Part shown: positions 25,583 to 32,339 of the stretch, piece by piece | Layout: the number at the start of each line of letters is the position of its first letter | How positions within the stretch are numbered: position 1 is the first letter of the stretch | DNA from: Chloroflexota bacterium | Lineage (GTDB): Bacteria > Chloroflexota > Anaerolineae > Anaerolineales > E44-bin32 | Direction of reading: 5' to 3' | Length of the DNA stretch: 39,451 nt | NCBI GenBank assembly: GCA_024277995.1 | Contig: JAJRUD010000122.1 | Span: 1-39,451 of the forward strand | Notes under the pieces: model-generated | The model's database searches: none | What the model saw: only the letters and a program-made list of their open reading frames with translations | Told to the model about the DNA's origin: nothing | Translations under genes and position numbers: made by a program

Positions 25583-27132
25583 GAGGCGCCATGCAAGATC
25601 GACTGCAGCGTGGACAGGCACTGGTTCTCATCGCGCTGGCCTTCATCGGCCTGGCCGCCTTCATCGGCCTGGCGGTGGACGCCGGAATTCTCTTCACCTC
25701 GGTGGGGCATCTGCGCCGGGCGGTGGACGCCGCGGCGCTGGCAGCGGCCAACCAGTTCCGTGAGGGGCTTACGATCTCGCAGATGGAGAACTCCGCCAAG
25801 GAGTTCCTGGAAGTCAACGGGCTTGACGGCGCCACGGCCTCGGTCTTCCTCTGCGAAGAGCCTCTGAACCCCGGCGGACCCTACTCCAGCAACCACGACG
25901 CCAGCCTGTGCACCGCGACGCCGCGCAAGCTCGTGCGCGTCGTCGGCCAGTTGCCGGTCGATTTCGCCTTTCTGCCCATCATCGGCTTCAACTCCATCAC
26001 CATCAGTGCCGAAGCCATTTCCGAGACCGCCTCCGTCGATCTGGTTCTGGTCGTCGACAGCTCGGCCTCCATGGCCTGGGACCTGTGCAGCGACGGCGTG
26101 GACAACGACGATGCGACGAACAGTCCCTCGGGCGGGGAGGACAGCAGTGAATCGCCGCGGGTGGTGGACGATTGCAGGATCAACGATCCGCCGAACGAAG
26201 CAGGCAGCATCTCCGAGAACAACGTCGACCGCTGCAACCTGAACGGGGATTGTGAGCCTTTCGAATCCGTGCGCGACGCGGCCAAGTTTCTGGCCAACCG
26301 CATGTATTTTCCTTACGACCGCCTGTCCATCATCCGCTATTCTCAGCAGCACACGGTTGAGCTGGCGCTCAACGCCGGCGATGGCCTGGACGGCACCGCC
26401 TACCACGCCCTCGCTTTGAACAAGCTCAACGGCATGCAGGTGGATAATGAACCCGATCCCCTCACCTGGTGCCCGGATTTCTTCACTATCGGCAATCCGG
26501 CGGGCTGTACTTCGACCAACATCGCCGAGGGGATCAAGGCAGCCAACAACCAGTTGGGGAGCTACGGGCGAACGGAGGCTGTGTGGATCGTCATCTTGCT
26601 CAGTGACGGCGCAGCCAACGCCGCCCGCGACAGTGTGGGCACCTGGATCTGCCCCGGCACCACCGGGCAGCCCACCTGGATCAAGCCCTTCTGCCGCGAC
26701 CCCGATCCGGACACCTATCACCCGCCCTCCAGCACCAGCCACGACGTGGACGATCACGCGCGTTACCAGGCGATGCTGCTGGGCTGTCTGCCCGCTCCCA
26801 ACACGGCCGCCGCCTGCCCTCAGGCGGGCAACGGTGCCGTGATCTTTACCATCGGCCTGGGCAACGTGGTTACCAACAACGACGAATGCGACGTCGGCTA
26901 CTACGGTGCCACGCTCTGCAACAAGGCGAAAGACCAGGGCGAGCAGCTGCTGCGTTTCATCGCCGGCGTGGGGGATGACGGCGATCCGGCCACGCCGCCT
27001 GGCGACGACCCGTGCAATGGCATCGGCACCGGCGCGGATTGCGGCAATTATTACTATTCGCCAACCGGCTCCGGCGTGATGCGCGTTTTCCAGGCCATCG
27101 CCGGACGAATCTTCACCCGCCTGAATCACTGA
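25579..27132 (+). CDS. TadG-like protein with von Willebrand factor A domain
   Basis: This 517-residue protein starts with a TadG-type membrane segment (RGQALVLIALAFIGLAAFIG, residues 11-30, then LAVDAG) and the DAAALAAA motif of the TadG N-terminal region. A VWA domain begins near residue 153: VDLVLVVDSSASM carries the metal-site DxSxS (Asp160, Ser162, Ser164), TSTNIAEGI the threonine and LLSDG the second aspartate. An insertion after the first strand (about 168-225) is very acidic, with CSDGVDNDDAT and four cysteines, suggestive of a calcium-binding loop. The domain should lie outside the cell and bind ligands through a divalent ion. ATG 25579 overlaps the tadE stop (ATGA). Confidence 0.82.
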   Translation: MRGAMQDRLQRGQALVLIALAFIGLAAFIGLAVDAGILFTSVGHLRRAVDAAALAAANQFREGLTISQMENSAKEFLEVNGLDGATASVFLCEEPLNPGGPYSSNHDASLCTATPRKLVRVVGQLPVDFAFLPIIGFNSITISAEAISETASVDLVLVVDSSASMAWDLCSDGVDNDDATNSPSGGEDSSESPRVVDDCRINDPPNEAGSISENNVDRCNLNGDCEPFESVRDAAKFLANRMYFPYDRLSIIRYSQQHTVELALNAGDGLDGTAYHALALNKLNGMQVDNEPDPLTWCPDFFTIGNPAGCTSTNIAEGIKAANNQLGSYGRTEAVWIVILLSDGAANAARDSVGTWICPGTTGQPTWIKPFCRDPDPDTYHPPSSTSHDVDDHARYQAMLLGCLPAPNTAAACPQAGNGAVIFTIGLGNVVTNNDECDVGYYGATLCNKAKDQGEQLLRFIAGVGDDGDPATPPGDDPCNGIGTGADCGNYYYSPTGSGVMRVFQAIAGRIFTRLNH

Positions 27133-27147
27133 CGGGGGATAGTCGAG

Positions 27148-29022
27148 ATGGAAACCATGCCAGCCAGCCAGCCAGATATCGCCCGCGCACGCCGCAAGTC
27201 GCGCGGCCAGACCGCCGTCGAGTTCGCCCTCGTGCTCCCCGTCATGCTGCTCCTGATCTTCATGATCGTCGAAGTGGCGCGCCTGTTGCACGCCTGGATG
27301 GCGGTGGAAAACGGCGCCCGCTTCGCCGTTCGCTACGCGGTGACAGGCGAGTACGACGCTGCCTACTTCGACAACACCATATGCACCAACTTCTATGCGC
27401 CCTTTGGAGAGGTCTGTGATACGGACGTGAAGAAGGAAAACGCGGCGCGCATACTCTCCATTCGCGACGCGGCGCGCGTCGGCGCGGTGGCCATCCTCAA
27501 GAACGAAAGCCAGGCCTGGAATCAGGATGGGTTCTTCGACGTTACGGTGTGCTCCAACAACCCCGGATATATATACTTCCCTTCCAACGTGAACAACTTT
27601 GCCTCGGATTGGTCTGCCCAATGCCAGCCCTACGACTTTGCGGGTTTTCCCGGCGAACGCGTCGTCGTCACGGTGGACTTCAATCACCCGCTGATCCTGC
27701 CCATCCTCAGCGGATGGTGGCCCTTCCTGCATCTGACCGCCAGCCGTGAGGGGCGTGTGGAGCAGTTCCGCGTCTCGCGTGTCGTGGGCATCGACCCGAC
27801 CCTGGTTCTCCCGACCCCCACTCCACTGCCCACCAACACGCCCACCATCACGCTCACGCCCAGTGACACGCCGACCCCCACGAGCACCACGACGTCGACG
27901 ATCACGTTGACGCCTTCCGACACGCCTACCATCACGCCTACCCCTACTGATACGCTGACGCCCACCATAACACCGACCCCTTATTGCGCAGGAGTGACCT
28001 TTGGCAGCTTTGAGTTCCGTGATTGGGGGATGATCCGCCAATACATCAACAACACCACCTACCCCGGCCTGCAGGTCACCGGTGTGACCATCGATTGGGG
28101 GCCGCTCAAGCAGGCCTCCGACCTGTACGGTTGGAACGAATACATCGACTGGATGACGTGGAACGGGGGCACCATCAGGAGTTCCAACTCCTATTCTTCG
28201 CCCACCTCTGCCAACACGGGCCTGCCGCGCGAGGTCGTGTCCGGATCGAACCGCATTGAAGTGGACTTCGATGGCGCGTTCAACGGCTACCTCAACGTTC
28301 CGCCCGCCAACCTGAGCAGCGCCAACTTCGGTTTCACCGTCACCTTCAGCGATCCCGCATGCAACCTGTCGCGACCCGCCGTAACGACCACTTTCCCGAC
28401 GCCTACCGCCACGCGCACGCCCACCAACACACCCGTTCCGACGGCGACCTTCACGCCGAGCAACACGCCCACCATCACGCTCACGCCGACCGTCACGCCC
28501 ACCTTCACACCCACCCCGACGCCCGATTGCAGCCTGCTGAACGTTCTCAGCGATCGGCTCTACATCGACGATTACGAGATCAACGTGCGCAACAGCAACG
28601 TGGCCACGGCCTTCCTGGTCGACTCGAGCATGACTTGGAGTTCGCCTTTCGCGCCGCCCATGTACTTCGACTTCTTCAGGTTTACCGGCAGCACGTACTA
28701 CAATCCATCCACGCAGGTGGGCGAAGGTACGGTCTCCTCCTTGGCGCCGAGCATCTCTCTGGCCGGGGGCGGCGGCTCAGCCTGGTGTGAATCCGACTTC
28801 AGCCTGGAGGGCCAGCCATTGGGCGGCACCTTCAGTGCGACGCTGACTTTCAGCTTCCCCGGCTGGGGTTCGTGCACAGTGTCGGCCAGCGAGAGTTACG
28901 TGCCGCCTCCCACCGATACCCCCGTGCCCACCAACACGCCGACGCACACGCCGACGGCCGCTCCACCCACCGATACGCCGACGGTGACGCCCACCAACAC
29001 TCCCCCCAGCTTCGAGGGGTAG
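27148..29022 (+). CDS. TadE-anchored stalk protein 1
   Basis: This 624-residue protein begins with a TadE module: RGQTAVEFALVLPVMLLLIF (residues 19-38, cleavage expected after Gly20), then an extracellular part to about 215 with six cysteines. Thereafter it alternates Thr/Pro linkers and globular domains: linker 219-279, domain A 280-406, linker 413-460, domain B 461-578, linker 586-618, and the terminal PPSFEG. Domains A and B each start with a Cys directly after a linker and end with a Cys (280/405, 461/576), suggesting a disulfide closing each module. I do not recognise these domains. The linkers look O-glycosylatable. ATG 27148 follows a GGGGGAT site. It is paralogous to the gene at 32340. 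Confidence 0.8.
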   Translation: METMPASQPDIARARRKSRGQTAVEFALVLPVMLLLIFMIVEVARLLHAWMAVENGARFAVRYAVTGEYDAAYFDNTICTNFYAPFGEVCDTDVKKENAARILSIRDAARVGAVAILKNESQAWNQDGFFDVTVCSNNPGYIYFPSNVNNFASDWSAQCQPYDFAGFPGERVVVTVDFNHPLILPILSGWWPFLHLTASREGRVEQFRVSRVVGIDPTLVLPTPTPLPTNTPTITLTPSDTPTPTSTTTSTITLTPSDTPTITPTPTDTLTPTITPTPYCAGVTFGSFEFRDWGMIRQYINNTTYPGLQVTGVTIDWGPLKQASDLYGWNEYIDWMTWNGGTIRSSNSYSSPTSANTGLPREVVSGSNRIEVDFDGAFNGYLNVPPANLSSANFGFTVTFSDPACNLSRPAVTTTFPTPTATRTPTNTPVPTATFTPSNTPTITLTPTVTPTFTPTPTPDCSLLNVLSDRLYIDDYEINVRNSNVATAFLVDSSMTWSSPFAPPMYFDFFRFTGSTYYNPSTQVGEGTVSSLAPSISLAGGGGSAWCESDFSLEGQPLGGTFSATLTFSFPGWGSCTVSASESYVPPPTDTPVPTNTPTHTPTAAPPTDTPTVTPTNTPPSFEG

Positions 29023-29050
29023 ATCGGAAGCAAGCTCTTTGATCGGCCGG

Positions 29051-29074
29051 GCAGCCCCGCATCAGCGGGGCTGC
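29051..29074 (+). terminator. Hairpin terminator after stalk protein 1
   Basis: GCAGCCCCGC (29051-29060) pairs perfectly with GCGGGGCTGC (29065-29074) around ATCA. Only TT follows, so termination may be partial. It separates the tad-like genes from the kinase promoter. Confidence 0.6.
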
Positions 29075-29089
29075 TTCGCGCGCCGCGCC

Positions 29090-29118
29090 TTGTCGTCCCA
29101 TTGCGGGTGACATACAAT
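29090..29118 (+). promoter_or_regulatory. Promoter of the histidine kinase gene, leaderless geometry
   Basis: TTGTCG (29090-29095) and TACAAT (29113-29118) are 17 bp apart. The ATG at 29125 is six bases after the -10, so transcription should begin at or next to the start codon. Confidence 0.62.
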
Positions 29119-29124
29119 CGCGAC

Positions 29125-31293
29125 ATGCGCCCTCGACTCGCTCGACTCGCGCGCTCGGATGCCTTGGGCACCCTGATCGCGATAAGCGTCGCCCTGACCT
29201 ACGCTCTCCTGACCTCCCGCGTGGCACCCGGGGAGGGGCTGGCCGTCTGGGCGGTGGCAGCTTTCCTTGTCGTGCGTGTTGGCGCGGCTGTGGTTGCCCT
29301 GGCTGCCGCGCGCCGCCCGGAGGCTTCAGCGCTCGCCCCGTTCTTCCGCTACTGGGGGCTCACGCTGGGCTTCTGGGCCCTGGCGGATGCCGCTTACAGG
29401 CTGGCCTGGTACAGCACCGGCAAATCCCTGCCGGTTCCTTCACTGGTCGATCTGCTGCGCCTGGCCGGCGGTTTCGCGCTCATCGCTGCCCTGACGCGGC
29501 AGCCCTCCGGACCCTGGGAGCGCTTTGGGCGTGTGCGCCGGTTCCTGGACAGCGCCATCCTGGCCGTTGCCATCACCGCGCTGGCCTGGCTGGTGTTCGT
29601 CCGCCCGGCGGTGCAGGTGGGATTCGCGCCCAATCTGCACGTGCTATGGTCGGCAGTGGGCCCCGTCACCGATCTCATCGGCCTAGTCCTGCTGCTGCGC
29701 CTGGTATTGCTCCCCCCTGAGGGGCGCCCTCTTCTTCCGTTCAACACCATGGCCGCCGCGCTGGCGCTTCAAGCGGGCTACGACTTCGTCGACCGTTACG
29801 CTCTGCTGCAGGGCGAATGGGCGCCGGCGGGGGGGGGCGAAGCGCTGGGCCTCGCGTCTTCGCTGCTTCTGATACACGTCTTCTTGAGACGTCTGCCGGC
29901 CGCCAGATCGCGACCCTCGCGGCGGGGTGCGGCGATCGTCCGCCGGCTCGAACCACTGCTGGCCATCGCACTGACCTATGCCGTGGCGGGGTCGACGGCG
30001 GTGGATATGTGGCTCTCAGGGAATGCGGATTGGGTAGGCGTGGGAGCCTCCGCCTTCCTGGGGCTGATGCTCATTGCACGGCAGGGTGTGCTCGCCGGCC
30101 AGGCGGAGATGCGTCAGTTCCAGGCGCTGGTGGACGCCTCGGCGGACGCTGCTTTCATATGTACATTGGAGGGCGAGGTTCTGCTGGCCAACCCGGCCTT
30201 GCGCCGCATGCTGGGAACAGCGGAGGACGTTCCTTCCGAGCTCCACCTGGAACCTCACCTTGAGGCCGATGTGGGCCTGGGCGAGCTGCTGCAGGCCGCC
30301 GCCGCGCAGGGCTGGCAGGGGGAGGTCTCGCTGGTGGATGCCGGCGGGGCAAGGTATCCCATTGCCCTCTCTCTGCGCCCCATCCGCGATGACAGACGGG
30401 GCGGTCTGTTGCTGGCGGGGACGGGCCATGACCTGACTCAGGTCAAGCAACGCGAGGCGGAGCTGCGCCGCGCGCTGCACGAAGTGGCTGAGGCGCGGCG
30501 CGAGCTCGAGGCCTTGAACCAGCAACTGGAGGCCAAGGTGGAGACGCGCACCCTGGAGCTACAGCAGACGGTGGCCGACCTGGCCCGATTGAACGAGGAA
30601 CTCAAGGAGCTCGATCGCCTGAAGACGGAGTTCATCGCGCTCGTCTCGCACGAACTGCGCGCTCCGTTGACCAACATACGCGGCGGCATCGAGCTGGTGC
30701 TCGAAGCTTACCCCGACCTGGCTCCCCAGGCGCGCGACACGCTGACGTTGGTCCAGGCCGAGACCGAGCGCCTGGGCGGTTTCGTGGAGGCGATCCTGGA
30801 CCTCTCTGCGCTCGAGGCAGGACGTTTCCCTCTCCACCTTGAGCCCATCGATCTGCCGGCGGTGGTGCGTACGGTGATTTCGCGCTTCCCGAAAGATGGG
30901 GATGTTGATAGACTGCGAGCGGAACTGCCGCCTGGTCTGCCTCCAGTCAGAGCCGACGAGCGTGCCCTGTCGAGCGTGTTGTTCCATCTGGTGGACAACG
31001 CGCTCAAGTATGCGCCACTGAGTGAGGTGCGCGTCACGGCCGAAGTCGTGGGGGAGGGGATGCGGATCGCTGTGCACGACCGGGGCCCAGGCATCCCTCC
31101 CGAGGAGCGGGAACGGATCTTCGAAATGTTCCACCGGCTGGACGCCAGCGACGCGCGCGAGGTATATGGCCACGGTCTCGGGCTGCATCTGTCGAGAAGG
31201 TTGGTGGAAGCTATGGGGGGACACATCCATATCGAGGATGAGGAACCAGGGGGGACGCAGGTCGTCTTCTGGCTGCCGCTTTGCGACCGTTGA
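29125..31293 (+). CDS. Membrane sensor histidine kinase with PAS domain
   Basis: This 722-residue kinase has eight or so hydrophobic segments up to about residue 320, forming a 7TM-like sensor module rather than a large extracellular domain. A PAS-type domain (about 328-440), a coiled coil (440-500), HisKA with SHELRAPLTNIRGG (phospho-acceptor His509) and HATPase_c with LVDNALKYA (N box), DRGPGIP (G1) and GHGLGLHLSR (G2) follow. It should autophosphorylate and pass phosphate to the OmpR-type regulator encoded 59 bp downstream. TTG 29101 is in frame but lies within the promoter, so ATG 29125 is used. The signal sensed is unknown. The pair sits between the two TadE-stalk genes. Confidence 0.88.
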   Translation: MRPRLARLARSDALGTLIAISVALTYALLTSRVAPGEGLAVWAVAAFLVVRVGAAVVALAAARRPEASALAPFFRYWGLTLGFWALADAAYRLAWYSTGKSLPVPSLVDLLRLAGGFALIAALTRQPSGPWERFGRVRRFLDSAILAVAITALAWLVFVRPAVQVGFAPNLHVLWSAVGPVTDLIGLVLLLRLVLLPPEGRPLLPFNTMAAALALQAGYDFVDRYALLQGEWAPAGGGEALGLASSLLLIHVFLRRLPAARSRPSRRGAAIVRRLEPLLAIALTYAVAGSTAVDMWLSGNADWVGVGASAFLGLMLIARQGVLAGQAEMRQFQALVDASADAAFICTLEGEVLLANPALRRMLGTAEDVPSELHLEPHLEADVGLGELLQAAAAQGWQGEVSLVDAGGARYPIALSLRPIRDDRRGGLLLAGTGHDLTQVKQREAELRRALHEVAEARRELEALNQQLEAKVETRTLELQQTVADLARLNEELKELDRLKTEFIALVSHELRAPLTNIRGGIELVLEAYPDLAPQARDTLTLVQAETERLGGFVEAILDLSALEAGRFPLHLEPIDLPAVVRTVISRFPKDGDVDRLRAELPPGLPPVRADERALSSVLFHLVDNALKYAPLSEVRVTAEVVGEGMRIAVHDRGPGIPPEERERIFEMFHRLDASDAREVYGHGLGLHLSRRLVEAMGGHIHIEDEEPGGTQVVFWLPLCDR

Positions 31294-31352
31294 CGGGCGG
31301 GTCACCTGCCGGAGCGCATCGCCGCTGTCCCCGGTGCTTGGGAGTATGAGCG

Positions 31353-32036
31353 ATGGCCGTGAGAATCCTGGCCGTGGACGACGACAAGACGTTGTTGCGC
31401 TTCCTGGGGGAATATCTCGAGCGCGAGGGCTATCAGGTCCTGACCGCGGATCGTGGCCAGAAAGCTCTGCGCGTCTTCTACGAGAAGCAGCCGGACCTGG
31501 TGGTCCTGGACGTCATGATGCCGGGGATGGACGGTTGGGAAGTGTGCGCCCGCATCCGCGAACTGGCGGATACCCCTGTGATCATGCTGACGGCGAAGTC
31601 GGCGGAGAGCGACAAGCTGCGCGGCTTCCGCTTGGGCGTGGATGACTACGTCACGAAACCCTTCAGCTTCGCGGAGCTGGCTGCCCGCATACGGGCTATC
31701 CTCGGCCGCACGGCGGCCCGAGAACAGAGCAGGGAAGGGCGTCTGGTCGCGGGCGACATCCTGGTGGACATGAAGAAACGCGAGGCTTTCTTGGGGGACA
31801 GACAGCTCCAACTGACGCCGACCGAATTCCGCCTGCTGGCGGCGGTGGCAGCCAGGGCGGGAGAAGCGGTGTCTCAGGAGGAGCTGCTGGCCTCCGTCTG
31901 GGGCTCCTATCGCAAGAGAGGGGACAGCACACTGCGCCGCTACGTCTGGCTGCTGCGCAAGAAGATCGAAGAGGACCCGGAGAATCCCACGCGCCTGCGC
32001 ACCGTGCGCGGATACGGCTACATGCTGGAGAGCTGA
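31353..32036 (+). CDS. Response regulator, OmpR/PhoB family
   Basis: This 227-residue DNA-binding regulator has a receiver domain (1-118) with the acidic cluster VDDD (9-11), phospho-acceptor Asp53 in VVLDVMMPGMDG and Lys102 in VTKPFSF. A winged-helix effector domain (about 130-227) follows, with LTPTEFRLLAAVAA and RRYVWLLRKKIEEDPENPTR ending in TVRGYGYMLES. It is the likely partner of the kinase encoded just upstream. Members bind pairs of direct repeats with an 11-bp period, and such a repeat occurs downstream of this gene at 32250-32266, before the second stalk-protein gene. ATG 31353 has GGGAG upstream. Confidence 0.92.
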   Translation: MAVRILAVDDDKTLLRFLGEYLEREGYQVLTADRGQKALRVFYEKQPDLVVLDVMMPGMDGWEVCARIRELADTPVIMLTAKSAESDKLRGFRLGVDDYVTKPFSFAELAARIRAILGRTAAREQSREGRLVAGDILVDMKKREAFLGDRQLQLTPTEFRLLAAVAARAGEAVSQEELLASVWGSYRKRGDSTLRRYVWLLRKKIEEDPENPTRLRTVRGYGYMLES

Positions 32037-32339
32037 CCTGCGGCGGCAGAGGCCGCCTCCTGTCCGCTCAATGCGGATGACCTGCATCGCCGGCGCGCCG
32101 TCGGCCTTGCCCCACAATGGCCGGGCGTTGATCCGCGCCCGCAGTGTGCCCTTCCCCCCGCTCGCTCCCATACCAATCCCCGACCCTCAGGCGAAGCCGA
32201 TGCGGCCGCAAGCCGCGCGTGACTGGCGTCCCATATGATCCAATCCCCTGTAAGGCGATCGTAAGGTCCCGGATGGGCAATCCAAATTAGACTGAAGGTG
32301 GCGCTGCAAGCCGGTGTTTTGCGTTTTAGGAGAAGGTGG
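32037..32339 (+). other. 303-bp intergenic region with possible regulatory content
   Basis: No gene is supported here. A GC hairpin GGCGGC/GCCGCC (32042-32057, loop AGAG) lies five bases after the regulator stop and may end that transcript, although no T tract follows. Two -10-like hexamers (TATGAT 32234-32239; TAGACT 32288-32293) lack good -35 boxes. The GTAAGG direct repeat is listed separately. Confidence 0.5.
32250..32266 (+). promoter_or_regulatory. GTAAGG direct repeat with 11-bp period, candidate response-regulator site
   Basis: GTAAGG occurs at 32250-32255 and again at 32261-32266, a spacing of exactly one helical turn. This is the layout of OmpR/PhoB-family binding sites. A TAGACT -10-like box lies 21 bp downstream without a -35, as expected for an activated promoter of the stalk-protein gene. 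Confidence 0.42.

Noticed and set aside
25534-28041. An 835-codon open frame on the minus strand across the TadE/TadG region
   Set aside because: It is antisense to well-supported TadE and VWA genes. Long reverse frames stay open here because third positions are almost always G or C; its low-complexity Gly/Val/Arg sequence matches no family.
27821-28527. Repetitive ACGCCC/ACACCG tracts that look like a short repeat array
   Set aside because: They are imperfect, lack unique spacers of constant size and translate in frame to Thr/Pro linkers, so they are protein low-complexity DNA and not CRISPR.
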